64,000 nucleotides of DNA from Desulfobulbaceae bacterium (lineage in GTDB: Bacteria > Desulfobacterota > Desulfobulbia > Desulfobulbales > SURF-16). Location: the NCBI GenBank assembly GCA_002868945.1, contig PKTX01000005.1, positions 1 through 64,000 of the forward strand. The letters are read 5' to 3'. The notes beneath the pieces are model-generated. The model was not told the origin of the DNA, made no database searches, and saw nothing but the letters and a program-made list of their open reading frames with translations. Shown here in pieces: positions 46,712 through 56,516 of the stretch. How positions within the stretch are numbered: position 1 is the stretch's first letter; the number at the start of each line of letters is the position of its first letter. A program made the position numbers and the translations under genes.

Positions 46712-47710
46712 ATGGCCCTCAAACCTACGACCCTGCAGTTCAAGGCCAGGGAGCGCAACGTCTTTTTCCACCTGCTCACCGCCTGCAACCTCGCCTGTCG
46801 TCACTGCTATATCAACACCAGCCAGCACGGCAGCGAGACCGTTTCCCGAGAGACCATGGAGGAGTGGCTCAAGCTCTTTTACACCCCTGAGAAAGAGAGC
46901 AATATCATCTTTCTGGGTGGCGAGCCCACCCTGCATCCGGATCTGGCCCACGGCATCCACTATGCACGCAAACTCGGTTATGCCACCATTACAGTGGACA
47001 GCAACGGCTTTCTCTTCCACGATCTCCTGGACAAAATAGGACCGCAGGATGCCGTACTCAGCTTCAGCCTGGACGGCCCGGACGCCCGGGTCAACGACCC
47101 CATCCGCGGCCGGGGTGTTTTTGAGACCTGCACAACAAACCTGAAAAAGGCCATTGCCCTCGGCTTTGATGTCAGCCTGATCTACACGGTGAGCCGCATG
47201 AATCTGGCCCACCTTGCCCGCATGCCGGCCCTGCTCCAGGAGCTCGGTGTCAAACGGTTTTTCATCCAGGTGATCGGCATCCGCGGCAAATCGACGGCAA
47301 GCGAGGCGCCCCTGCAGCTCAGCCCGGATGAGTGGCTCTCCGTTATCCCGCCGGTGGCCCGCCAAGCGGCCGAGCTGGGCATCCATGTCATCTACCCCAA
47401 GGTCTTTCTGGAGGAAGGGGAAGACTTTGCCTGTGCCGGCTAGGTGGCGGACAACTTCTTTATCTTCCCCAATGGCCGGGTCTACAAATGCCCCCTGTGC
47501 GAGGATTTCCCCATCCACGCTCTGGAGATCAGAGAGAACCGTCTCGTTGCCACCGGAGGCCTCAACGAGGAACGCTTCTTTCAGCTCCATATTGCCGAAG
47601 GTTGTGTGATGAACAAGCTCCTGCAACCCGGCAACCTGCAATACAATGCCGACGGCACGCCCAGACACCGTATCTCCTGCTGTCTCCTCAAACAGGAAAT
47701 GAAAAGATAG
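46712..47710 (+). CDS. Radical SAM protein with SPASM-like C-terminus, interrupted by in-frame UAG
   Basis: The open frame at 46712-47443 encodes the radical-SAM core: TACNLACRHCYINT carries CxxxCxxC, and IFLGGEPTLHPDL is the GGE motif. After FACAG comes TAG (47441-47443), and the same frame continues as VADNFFIFPNGRVYKCPLCE up to 47710 with further Cys (GCVMNKLL, ISCCLLKQ). These resemble the auxiliary Fe-S (SPASM/twitch) half of such enzymes. The downstream half has no good start or ribosome-binding site of its own. The TAG may be a nonsense mutation, a read error or a recoded codon such as pyrrolysine. Substrate unknown. Confidence 0.7.
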
Positions 47711-48036
47711 GCACGGACATCTCTTTCCCGAGCCTTTCTCCAGCTGTTGCCTCCTGCCGGAGTGATGACGATGGTCAGGCGCCCTCCTCAAGAAGGGCCG
47801 GGGCTCACGACCGGCCTCGTTGCGCCTGCTGTGCCGGATCTTTTTCCCGGCCAAACAGCTCCCGCCACTGCCGACCCGCCTGCCTTTCGGCACGCCCAAG
47901 GCACTGGGAGCCAACCTTGGAACCTTGAATTTCATACACTCGGTGGCTGAACAGATAACGAATCAGGATGATAAAGATGCGGTCCTTGAAGACTGAAGAA
48001 AAGACGTCAGAAAAAATTGCCGGCCCGATCGGGCCG
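47711..48036. other. Non-coding gap with heptamer remnant
   Basis: 326 bp between convergent genes. It contains only a short CCTTGGAACCTTGAA heptamer remnant near 47917; no gene or terminator was recognised. Confidence 0.4.
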
Positions 48037-49248
48037 TCAGAGGGGAGACTGGCAGACTCGTTTGATCTTTGGGATATTTTTTTCAAACAGATCAACAAGT
48101 TTCGGATCAAAATAGATATTCTTGAGCCGTTTCACCTCATGGACGGCATCCTCAAAACGCCAAGCCGGCTTGTAGGGCCTCTCCGAGGTCAACGCGTCAA
48201 AGACATCGCAAATGGAGGTAATACGGCTGGCCAGGGGAATCTGCAACCTGGCCAGGCCCTGCGGATAGCCGCTGCCGTCCCAGCGCTCATGATGGGTCAG
48301 GGCAATGCTCCGCGCCACCTGCAAGAGTGACGAGCTGCTCTCCTGCAACAACTCGGCCCCCACCTGGCAGTGGGACTTGATCACCTCAAACTCCTGGAAG
48401 GAGAGCGGTCCCGGTTTGCGCAGGATGGAATCATCAATGCCCAGCTTACCGATATCATGCATGGGCACGGCATGAAATAAAATCCAGTTGGCCTTTTTAC
48501 TTAAGCCGGCCGAGCGCCCGAGGATGGCGCAATATCTGCTCAACCGCTTGATATGGGAACCGGTATCACCATCGCGGCAGGCAGCGGCCTGGGCCAGTCT
48601 GCGCACCACGTCCAGCTGGGCCTGGCGCAGATCCTTGGTGCGCTCAGCCACCAACAGTTCCAGATTATCCTTGTGAAAGGAAAGCTCTCCCTGCAGCTCA
48701 AAGAGCCTCTCCTCAAGACGCATCTCCTTGGTAACATTGATCAACGAACCATAGGAAAGGACGATGCCGTCGCGCTCATGGCTCTCGATCCGGGCCAGGT
48801 CCTTGAGCCATAGCGGTTTCCCGTTAACATCAAATTCATAGACCGCCTCAACGGCGCCGCCCCGTTCGGCCCGGCGCCGCAGGGCATCCCGCATTCGATC
48901 AAGCTGCTGCCGGTCCCGAATAATCCGGTCGACAGAGGGCGGGTTTTTATGGGTCTTGTAGAGATAACGGGTAATGATATTTGTGCGAACCGCATCAGAG
49001 AGGGCTGCTGTCTTCGTGCCGAGCAACCTGTGCAGACGCGGGCCGGTATACTCATACCAGATATGACCGCCCTCGGCGCGCCAGGCGGCAATGTAAGGAA
49101 TTATGGGAGAACCGATTTTGCCCAGACCCTCAAGATGCACTATGGCCTGGGAGAGACTTTTCTTCAGCTCAGGACTGTATGCACCGGCCAGCACCTGGCC
49201 GGTATACCTGTAGCGTTTGCAAAAGTGGGCAAGAGTGTTTTCAGTCAT
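48037..49248 (-). CDS. PAS/HD-GYP domain cyclic-di-GMP phosphodiesterase-like protein
   Basis: A 403-residue protein. A ~100-residue N-terminal sensor-like region precedes a PAS-like segment (AVYEFDVNGKPLWLKDLARI, VLSYGSLINVTKEM) and a coiled linker. The HD-GYP domain follows from ~residue 225: the HD pair is in AVPMHDIGKLGID, and HHERWDGSGYPQGL holds the GYP. The domain hydrolyses cyclic-di-GMP in characterised members. The domain reads intact, so activity is plausible. The start at 49248 is chosen over a GTG at 49257; both are weak. It could oppose flagellar-to-sessile signalling. Confidence 0.88.
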   Translation of the reverse strand: MTENTLAHFCKRYRYTGQVLAGAYSPELKKSLSQAIVHLEGLGKIGSPIIPYIAAWRAEGGHIWYEYTGPRLHRLLGTKTAALSDAVRTNIITRYLYKTHKNPPSVDRIIRDRQQLDRMRDALRRRAERGGAVEAVYEFDVNGKPLWLKDLARIESHERDGIVLSYGSLINVTKEMRLEERLFELQGELSFHKDNLELLVAERTKDLRQAQLDVVRRLAQAAACRDGDTGSHIKRLSRYCAILGRSAGLSKKANWILFHAVPMHDIGKLGIDDSILRKPGPLSFQEFEVIKSHCQVGAELLQESSSSLLQVARSIALTHHERWDGSGYPQGLARLQIPLASRITSICDVFDALTSERPYKPAWRFEDAVHEVKRLKNIYFDPKLVDLFEKNIPKIKRVCQSPL

Positions 49249-49575
49249 ATTCACCACAGAGCATCAAAAAGACTCCAACCCTATCGCTTCAGGCAGTAAA
49301 AAAAAACCAGGCAACAACCGGACCCTGCACAAAATTGCGCTCACCGTCCCTCCCCATTACCAGAAAACATCGCCCGAGAAAAGCACATAAGCGACATTCC
49401 GCCTCTTAAGGCATCCACCGAGACATGACACAATGCCGCATCTGGAACTATTGCCATATCAAGACGGCAAACACAACACCTTTTGCCTGAGATCCCGGAT
49501 AATTGCAGCAGAGAATTTACAGCAGAGAACACCAAAACACCTCTTTTGTTCCCGAATTTGATCAATTTGTACCTG

Positions 49576-49759
49576 ACCGGAAACGGTTATTTCGGAGTCT
49601 CGCTTCGCTCGCCTACCTGTTCTCGAGATCAAGGAGTGTAAAAAAACAAGACCAGGCATATATCTGATATTCCGAGCATTATTTTTCTCGCAGTCCTTGA
49701 TCTCGAACGAAATGACCTATTTCTGGACAGACACGAAATAGCAATTACTCAAGATGGCC
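49576..49759. repeat. Composite of family-B and family-C ends
   Basis: 49588-49617 is a core copy (TTTCGGAGTCTCGCTTCGCT). 49620-49734 follows family B and ends TTTCTGGACAGACAC. Directly joined at 49735-49759 is a family-C right end (GAAATAGCAATTACTCAAGA). This explains most of the 49258-49791 gap; the rest has no gene. Confidence 0.55.
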
Positions 49760-49791
49760 TCAAGATGGCCTACATACATATCAACAAGATA

Positions 49792-50529
49792 TTAGAGGTC
49801 AGCCGCCCTTTTCTTACCGGAAAAGATCCGCATAACAACGAGTCCCAGCTCGTAGAGCACAAAAAGCGGCAAGACCAGGAGCAGGGTGGACATCAGGTCA
49901 CCGGCAGCCAGCAGAAAGGAAAGAATGATGATGGCCAGATAGAAATACTTGCGCTGCCTGGAAAAATAACGACGCTCCACAAAGCCGGCCTTGCCGGCCA
50001 TAACCATCAGAAAGGGGATTTCAAAGGCCAGACCGAATGCCAGGCCGGAACGGGCCACAAAGCTGAGATAGGAGTCAAGCTTGGGCATGGCGGTAAGGTT
50101 CTCGCCGGCAAAGCTCATCAGATAGGTGAGGGCCCGGGGTAAAACAGCGCCATAGGCAAAGAATACCCCAAAGACAAAGAGAAGGGTGGCCCAGAAGACC
50201 ACCAGCAAGGCAAAGCGTTTCTCGTGGGCATGCAGGCCGGGGGCCATAAACATCCAGCACTGATAAAGCACCACCGGAAAAGAAACGATCACGCCAATCA
50301 GCACCGACATCTTCAGATAGGTGATAAAGGCCTCGGTGAGATTGGTATAGACCAGATGGGAGAGTTCGGGGCTGGCCCGAAAGAGGGGTGCGATAAAAAA
50401 GAGGGAAATATCTTCCGCAAAAAAATAGGCGCCGCAGCTGGCCAGGACAACCGCCAGAAAGGCGATGGTTACCCGGCGCCGCAACTCCAGGAGATGGCCC
50501 TGGAAGTGGCCTGACAAGACATCACTCAT
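49792..50529 (-). CDS. tatC: Sec-independent protein translocase TatC
   Basis: A 245-residue inner-membrane protein with six predicted TM helices. The N-terminus SGHFQGHLLELRRRVTIAFL carries the conserved HLxELRxR motif, and VYTNLTEAFITYLKMS and FPVVLYQCWMFMAPGLHAHE are family marks. TatC recognises twin-arginine signal peptides of folded exports. It overlaps tatB by 4 bp, giving a complete TatB(A)C pair. The other tatC at 21589-22406 is frame-broken, so this copy may be the functional one. Confidence 0.93.
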   Translation of the reverse strand: MSDVLSGHFQGHLLELRRRVTIAFLAVVLASCGAYFFAEDISLFFIAPLFRASPELSHLVYTNLTEAFITYLKMSVLIGVIVSFPVVLYQCWMFMAPGLHAHEKRFALLVVFWATLLFVFGVFFAYGAVLPRALTYLMSFAGENLTAMPKLDSYLSFVARSGLAFGLAFEIPFLMVMAGKAGFVERRYFSRQRKYFYLAIIILSFLLAAGDLMSTLLLVLPLFVLYELGLVVMRIFSGKKRAADL

Positions 50530-50927
50530 ACCTTGCTCGACGGCTCATCCGGCCTGCTGGGGGCGGAGTACGCCGACTCATGGGCAGTGGCGGCCTCCTC
50601 CTGTTCAATATCCGGCCGGACCTGATCCATGGCCTCATCCTCGCCCGCCGCATGAGGGGATGATGAGTGCTCCGGGGTCTTATCGGCCGGGGCCGAATCG
50701 GTCAGCGAAACATCAATATCATCGAGGCTGCCGGTCAACTCCTTGAAACTCTCCTTTTCCTCGGCAATCTCGTCCTGCAGGGAGTCCTTCAACTCGTTGG
50801 CGGCCTTTTTCAACTCGAGGATCTGCTTGGCCACCGTCTTGGCCAGGCCCGGCAGCTTATCGGGTCCGACAACAATGAGGGCCAATGCCATAATCAGAAT
50901 AAATTCCGGAAGTCCGATCCCAAACAT
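50526..50927 (-). CDS. tatB: Twin-arginine translocase subunit TatB
   Basis: A 133-residue single-span protein. MFGIGLPEFILIMALALIVV, then GPDKLPGLAKTVAKQ, is the TatA/B N-terminus with the conserved GP(D/E)KLP hinge. An amphipathic helix follows, and the tail beyond residue ~70 is long, acidic and low-complexity, which fits TatB better than TatA. It is cotranscribed with tatC. Confidence 0.85.
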   Translation of the reverse strand: MFGIGLPEFILIMALALIVVGPDKLPGLAKTVAKQILELKKAANELKDSLQDEIAEEKESFKELTGSLDDIDVSLTDSAPADKTPEHSSSPHAAGEDEAMDQVRPDIEQEEAATAHESAYSAPSRPDEPSSKV

Positions 50928-51140
50928 AGGTCCTCGACCAGGCCGTGTCAGGCTGGATAATCAAGCCATAACAGATCAGCACCATAAAATTTCAAAAGAG
51001 ATACCGCCCGCGGCAGTAAAAACAGCAGGAAATTTACGTTATTTACCGGAGCGTGTCAAGCAGACTCACCGTTGCCTCTGCCAATCGATGTGCTCTCCGC
51101 CTCTGGCGGCCCACCGCAAAAACTTCCCACGGCCATTATA

Positions 51141-51169
51141 TTGACATTTTCCCGACGGTTGGCTATCCT
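51141..51169 (+). promoter_or_regulatory. Sigma-70 promoter of purA
   Basis: TTGACA (51141-51146), a 17-bp spacer and TATCCT (51164-51169). The predicted start is ~80 nt before the purA ATG. Confidence 0.75.
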
Positions 51170-51211
51170 TGCCAGGTTTGTCTGGACTACCGACCAGACC
51201 CCTATTGCTGA

Positions 51212-52555
<1,344 letters not shown>

Positions 52556-52581
52556 AGAGGGCACAGCCCTGCACTTCCCAT

Positions 52582-52617
52582 AAAAAAAGGAGACGCCACT
52601 CGGCGTCTCCTTTTTTT
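52582..52617 (+). terminator. Intrinsic terminator of purA
   Basis: AAAAAAAGGAGACGCC, loop ACTC, GGCGTCTCCTTTTTTT. A strong, bidirectional-looking hairpin 26 bp past the stop. Confidence 0.92.
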
Positions 52618-52766
52618 ATGGGCAAACCTTCCTCAACCACCCTTATCCCTTTGCACCCCGTTGGCGAGGCAGGCCCTGCTTCGTCTCTTCTTCACACAAG
52701 ATTCCCGCAAGAGAGCGTTGCCGGCAGCCGGCGGCGCGAGAGGATGCCTGGCGCAAGGGCGAGCTA

Positions 52767-53051
52767 GTGCCTGTCCAGAAACAGGTCATTTCGTTCGAGA
52801 TCAAGGAGTGCGAGAAAAATAAGCGCGCCCTGAAAGAGGTAAGGGAGCCTGCGACACTCCGAGTGCCCTTGGGGTGCAGGCATATATGCGATATCGGAGT
52901 CTCCACTTCGTTTCGCTTACCTCCGAGCATTATTTTTGCGCCTGACGATCGGGCCGGTACGCGAGTTTGCGAGACTCCCGGTAAGCGAGTTTACGAGACT
53001 CCCGGTAAGCGAGTTTACGAGACTCCGAGAGGGCCATTTCTGGACAGGCAC
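52767..53051. mobile_element. MITE-like element, family B copy 2, with an internal 24-bp triplication
   Basis: 285 bp bounded by GTGCCTGTCCAGAAA and TTTCTGGACAGGCAC (perfect inversion). The interior has the core twice (52841 and inverted at ~52891). A 24-bp unit (GGTAAGCGAGTTTACGAGAC plus TCCC) occurs in three tandem copies at 52957-52980, 52981-53004 and 53005-53028. It ends three bases before the stop of the next gene. Confidence 0.8.
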
Positions 53052-53054
53052 GAA

Positions 53055-53690
53055 CTAGCGCGTCTTGCGGCTGACCAGACGGGCCCCTGCCATGACCTCG
53101 CTCATATCCACGGCAATATGGGCCAACATGTTGGGCAGGCTGGCGGCACCGCTGGAGGTGCGCACCTCCGGGACATTAAAGACGGAGAGGAGGCGATTAG
53201 GCAGGGTCAAATCGGGATGATCCATGAGCTGATCCATCACCTGACTGATAAACCAGACCGTGTTACCGCTCTGGACATTGACCACCCGCAGGGAGACATC
53301 GGCCCGAGCACCGCCCAGCTGACCGCCGGACATGGCGTAATTGATGCGGCCCGCCACCACCAGATCGACGCCGGCCTCTTGACCCATCTCCATGGCCTCG
53401 TCAATGGTGCCGTAAAAGCGCTCACCAAAACGGATGGTACTGAAGGTCTGCTTGGACAAGAAGACCTCATGAAAAAGGGCGCCCACCTGCAAACCGTAGG
53501 AGGGCTGAATGCCGGCCGGCACCTGAAAGGGCAGAACCAGGGCCGTGGCCTGATCATAACGCCCCCCCGTCGGGTAGATATGAACCACGGGCGAGCCGGT
53601 GCGCACCGCCACATGATCGGCCTCTTTAATGGCACAGCCGTTGAGGAGCAGGCAGCCCAGCAGCGCCAAGAGCGTTATACGATTCTTCAT
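53055..53690 (-). CDS. Lipoprotein of the FlgO-linked cluster
   Basis: A 211-residue protein with a lipoprotein signal (MKNRITLLALLGCLLLNGC, lipobox LLNG-C). The mature part has VVHIYPTGGRYDQATALVLP, AGVDLVVAGRINYAMSGGQL and DVSLRVVNVQSGNTVWF. This looks like a CsgG/TolB-N-type alternating alpha-beta fold found in many envelope proteins. No named family was certain. It is the last gene of a minus-strand run of five, 9 bp after the FlgO-domain gene. A family-B repeat abuts its stop. Confidence 0.6.
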   Translation of the reverse strand: MKNRITLLALLGCLLLNGCAIKEADHVAVRTGSPVVHIYPTGGRYDQATALVLPFQVPAGIQPSYGLQVGALFHEVFLSKQTFSTIRFGERFYGTIDEAMEMGQEAGVDLVVAGRINYAMSGGQLGGARADVSLRVVNVQSGNTVWFISQVMDQLMDHPDLTLPNRLLSVFNVPEVRTSSGAASLPNMLAHIAVDMSEVMAGARLVSRKTR

Positions 53691-53699
53691 GATGTCACC

Positions 53700-54296
53700 C
53701 TAGCGTTCATAGGCAGAGATCCGACCATCCACCAAGGCGGTGTCACGGGCCAGCAGATAGTTGATATTATGACTGCGCTGCAGCTCCATACCGGCCACGG
53801 ACAACACCTCCTGCGAACCGGCATCAAGCAGCCTGACATTGATAATCACCGTGGTGGGCGTCAGGGAATAGGTTCCGGTAACAATCCCCTGAACGGCCTG
53901 ACTTTTGGCCACCAGGGCGGCGTCACGGCTCAGCAGCAACTCCCCCTCCCGGTCACGGATAAAGAGTGACGGCGCCTTGCGCACCTCGGCTACCCGAAAG
54001 CCGTAACGGAAGAGACAGGTGGAGAGCGACTCGGTCATGGTGCGGCCAAAGGCCGAACTTTCATAAAGATTGTCCAGATTGACCATGCTGGTGAGCAGGA
54101 TCCGTTCACCCCGACCGCCATGGCCGCCCCGGCCCGCCACAAGCTGCCGGGCCAGGTAATCACCAAATCCGAAAAAATCGGGGGTGGCAACGGACACGGT
54201 TCCGCCCGGTTTTGCCCCCCATCCCCCACAACCGCACAGGCCAAAGAGCAGGACCAGAAGCAGCAGGACGGTATATACAGGTTGTGCTCTCTTCAA
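53700..54296 (-). CDS. FlgO-family outer-membrane lipoprotein
   Basis: A 198-residue protein, lipoprotein-type signal (lipobox LFGLCGC region near residue 22). The FlgO domain (PF17680-type) runs from ILLTSMVNLDNLYESSAFGR through LSRDAALVAKSQAVQGIVTG, TYSLTPTTVIINVRLLDAGS. In Vibrio, FlgO is an outer-membrane lipoprotein needed for normal flagellar function. A second FlgO-like gene lies at 54601-55350. Confidence 0.75.
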   Translation of the reverse strand: MKRAQPVYTVLLLLVLLFGLCGCGGWGAKPGGTVSVATPDFFGFGDYLARQLVAGRGGHGGRGERILLTSMVNLDNLYESSAFGRTMTESLSTCLFRYGFRVAEVRKAPSLFIRDREGELLLSRDAALVAKSQAVQGIVTGTYSLTPTTVIINVRLLDAGSQEVLSVAGMELQRSHNINYLLARDTALVDGRISAYER

Positions 54297-54302
54297 ATCT
54301 CA

Positions 54303-54596
54303 CTACCTCCGCTGGGCTATAATCTTTTCCACCCGACCCAGGCCGGCCAGGGCGTCATCATGCAACTGCTGACTCATGGCCAGGGCCACAGCCTCGGCAA
54401 AGTGCTGCCGGGCCAAAAGGTAATGCCCCCGCTCCATATAGGCGACAGCATGCTCATAGGCGTGGCGCGCCTTTCTCTCAATGGCCATTCCACCGGCACT
54501 GAGCCGGTCCCCGTTGCCGGTGGCTCCACAGCCGCCAAGGGCAGTACCGAGGAGTATCAAGGCCAGCATCGCTGTTCGACAAAAAAGCCGCATCAT
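54303..54596 (-). CDS. Small TPR-like lipoprotein
   Basis: A 97-residue protein with a lipoprotein signal (LALILLGTALGGC). The mature ~72 residues contain one helix-turn-helix TPR-like unit: AYEHAVAYMERGHYLLARQH, FAEAVALAMS. Too short for a full TPR superhelix. It lies between two FlgO-like genes with gaps of 4-6 bp and is clearly cotranscribed. Confidence 0.6.
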   Translation of the reverse strand: MMRLFCRTAMLALILLGTALGGCGATGNGDRLSAGGMAIERKARHAYEHAVAYMERGHYLLARQHFAEAVALAMSQQLHDDALAGLGRVEKIIAQRR

Positions 54597-54600
54597 CCTC

Positions 54601-55350
54601 TCACCTCTCCCCTGCCCGCCTGGCCGGTCCCCTCTCCACCATCACCTCATGCATGGGCGCCTGATAGGGTTGCCCGGCATGCTTCAGCATGGCTGCTGTC
54701 AGAGCGTCTGCCTCAAAGACCATGGAGGCGCCGGTCAGAACCAGGCCGCTGTTGTTTTCCAGGAGACGGACGTTGACAAAGATCTGGCCGTCGGCCACGG
54801 AATAGGTGCCGGCCACCACCGCGTCGGCATGATGGGCATAGTTGAGTTGCGCCATATCCCTGGACAGGACATATTCGCCATACCCCTTACTGATCTGCAT
54901 GGACGGCATCATGCGCACATCAATGACGTCAACACGCAGGCGATGCAACTCATGCAGCATCTGCTCTGCCAAATAGCGTCCCAGGGCCGATGTTTCATAG
55001 ACCTGATCAAGGCTGACAAAGCTTGCCACGGCCAGACGCATTTCACCCGGAATGGGCTCCTTGCTGCCGGCCAGCAGCTGGCTGGCCAACTCGCCCACCC
55101 GCAGCTTGAGCTGGGTGCCGGTCTCGGCCGGCATGACATCTTTCTTGTCACCGGACAGCCAATTCCAGGAAAAATCAACGCCGCCTCTCTCCGGGGCAAA
55201 GACGCGGGGCGTTCGATAGACGTAATCACCCGGCACCTGGTGAGGATAGTCGACAACATACCGGTGCAAGGTCACAGCATCAGAGGCCTGCGCCGCAGCA
55301 GCGCCGGCCAGAAGAATCAACACCGCCAGACCCCATGTTTTTTTTTGCAT
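54601..55350 (-). CDS. FlgO-domain exported protein
   Basis: A 249-residue protein. A Sec signal (MQKKTWGLAVLILLAGAAAA then QA) precedes a mature part with an FlgO domain: RLAVASFVSLDQVYETSALG, RYLAEQMLHELHRL and later VVAGTYSVADGQIFVNVRLL. No lipobox Cys is visible, so it may be periplasmic. The ATG at 55350 was chosen over 55371. Close to the upstream lipoprotein gene. Confidence 0.72.
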   Translation of the reverse strand: MQKKTWGLAVLILLAGAAAAQASDAVTLHRYVVDYPHQVPGDYVYRTPRVFAPERGGVDFSWNWLSGDKKDVMPAETGTQLKLRVGELASQLLAGSKEPIPGEMRLAVASFVSLDQVYETSALGRYLAEQMLHELHRLRVDVIDVRMMPSMQISKGYGEYVLSRDMAQLNYAHHADAVVAGTYSVADGQIFVNVRLLENNSGLVLTGASMVFEADALTAAMLKHAGQPYQAPMHEVMVERGPARRAGER

Positions 55351-55367
55351 TGCTCTCACCGTTGATC

Positions 55368-55667
55368 TCAATTCTTTCGAGGGTATCTTGAATAATCAGA
55401 TGTTTCGGAGTCATCATATATATAGGGCGGATAGCCCCGGCTGATCACCTGCCACTGCCGGTCTTGGACACCACCCGACGGCGCACCGTCCGGATAGACC
55501 ACCGGCACCGGTCGTCTGCTGTCGACCTCGTGAAGGATGGGATTAAAATCGAGGCCCAGGGGATTGGCCAGGCGGGACGAGGAGGTGCACCCCCCCACAA
55601 TAAGAACGATGCCCAGACAAGCCAGGGCCATTATCGGCGCTGCAGCGTACCACCTGCGCAGCGTCAT
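55368..55667 (-). CDS. Small lipoprotein with a repeat-derived C-terminus
   Basis: A 99-residue protein. MTLRRWYAAAP, then MALACLGIVLIVGGC, is a lipoprotein signal. The mature part is Pro/Tyr-rich (YPPYIYDDSE) and no family was recognised. The final residues (DSETSDYSRYPRKN) are encoded by a family-C-like repeat end at ~55384-55411 (inverted TATCTTGAATAATCAGAT, TTTCGGAGTC). The gene's 3' end thus seems to have been extended or replaced by the repeat. First gene of the FlgO/lipoprotein run. Confidence 0.55.
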   Translation of the reverse strand: MTLRRWYAAAPIMALACLGIVLIVGGCTSSSRLANPLGLDFNPILHEVDSRRPVPVVYPDGAPSGGVQDRQWQVISRGYPPYIYDDSETSDYSRYPRKN

Positions 55668-55754
55668 ACTTTTATCCCTGCGCCAGTATCCTGACGGTGC
55701 CGGTAATTTTTTCCCACCACGCAAGCCCATCACACACCCCTCGAAAAACAACAA

Positions 55755-56245
55755 AAAATCAACAATAACGAACTATTACCAAAGCAGGGCCCCTCAACAG
55801 GAGTCCTGAAGAGTGCCTGAACCCACCTCTACACCTTGCACGACTCATGCCAAAACCAGTTACCCCGCCTCCCCATCCGCCTTTCCACAAAAAGCTATTG
55901 CCAAAAATAAAAAAATGTATATGGTTATCAGGTTCTGGTTAGGGAAAAGGCACCTTTATTTTTCCGCTATTTATGGTGGTTCTTTAAAGAAGAGGCGAAA
56001 AAGTCCCCCTGCAGATTGTGCCGCCACGACACATGGCCTCACAGGTCCAAGAGCATGGCGCCCCTTGTAAGGCGCGCACATTCCGAGGAATGCGGCGTAC
56101 CTGGTACGCCGCAGTGACGAGATAGCGTCTGGCCGGAAAGAGTTCGTTTCCGACCAGAAACGAGATAATATGCAGCAACGAAGCAGTTGGCGACCCTTTG
56201 CGACGCCATCGAGACTTCTTATATTTTCCAGGAGGAAATGTACCA
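55755..56245. other. Gap upstream of rpoZ
   Basis: 491 bp between divergent genes. It contains the four-hairpin segment at 56058-56158 and a weak TTGCCA-N16-TATGGT at 55898-55925 that could be a promoter. No coding gene is seen. Confidence 0.45.
56058..56158 (+). ncRNA. Four consecutive hairpins upstream of rpoZ, candidate structured RNA
   Basis: In ~100 bp: GCGCC/GGCGC (56058-56075), ATTCCGAGGAAT (56080-56091), GCGGCGTAC-ctg-GTACGCCGC (56092-56112) and TCTGGcCGGAAA/TTTCCGaCCAGA (56128-56158). All are perfect or nearly perfect. No known RNA family was recognised. It may be an rpoZ leader, an independent RNA or a degraded element; strand is a guess from rpoZ. Confidence 0.35.
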
Positions 56246-56515
56246 ATGGCCCGAATTACTGTAGAAGATTGCCTCTCCCAGATTGGCAACGAAAATCGTT
56301 TTTCCCTTATCCACCTTGGCGTCGCCCGGGTAAAACAACACCGCAAGGGCCAGCCCTTCCTGGTCAAGGCCAAGAATAAGGAAATCGTTACCACCCTGCG
56401 AGAGATTGCCGCCGGTAAGGTGACCTTTGACAATATTCAGACCATGGGGCAGCCCCCGGAGGTTGCCGCTGAAAAAGGCTCCGAACTCGAGCCCCAGGTT
56501 GGCGAAACGAATTAG
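56246..56515 (+). CDS. rpoZ: RNA polymerase omega subunit
   Basis: An 89-residue protein. MARITVEDCLSQIGNENRFS is the omega start, and VARVKQHRKGQPF the conserved core. AGGAGGAAATGTACCA precedes the ATG (a strong SD), so an earlier frame opening is rejected. Omega helps assemble the polymerase and takes part in the (p)ppGpp response. No gmk is linked. A family-B element follows at the stop. Confidence 0.92.
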   Translation: MARITVEDCLSQIGNENRFSLIHLGVARVKQHRKGQPFLVKAKNKEIVTTLREIAAGKVTFDNIQTMGQPPEVAAEKGSELEPQVGETN

Positions 56516-56516
56516 A

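Noticed and set aside
46712-47710. Firm call of pyrrolysine in the radical-SAM gene
   Set aside because: No pyl genes are in the window and TAG is used as an ordinary stop by neighbouring genes, so it is kept only as a hypothesis.
46358-47935. 525-residue minus-strand open frame opposite the deaminase and radical-SAM genes
   Set aside because: It is the mirror of two genes with clear motifs on the plus strand and shows no family features itself.
52957-53028. Possible CRISPR array (three 24-bp repeats)
   Set aside because: Repeats are directly adjacent with no spacers and no cas genes are in the window.
52767-53969. 400-residue plus-strand frame through a family-B element and the lipoprotein gene
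   Set aside because: The first part is repeat sequence and the rest is antisense to a lipoprotein with a clear signal peptide.
55898-55925. TTGCCA-N16-TATGGT promoter for rpoZ
   Set aside because: Weak -10 element, A-rich background and a distance of over 300 bp to the gene; too uncertain to list as a feature.
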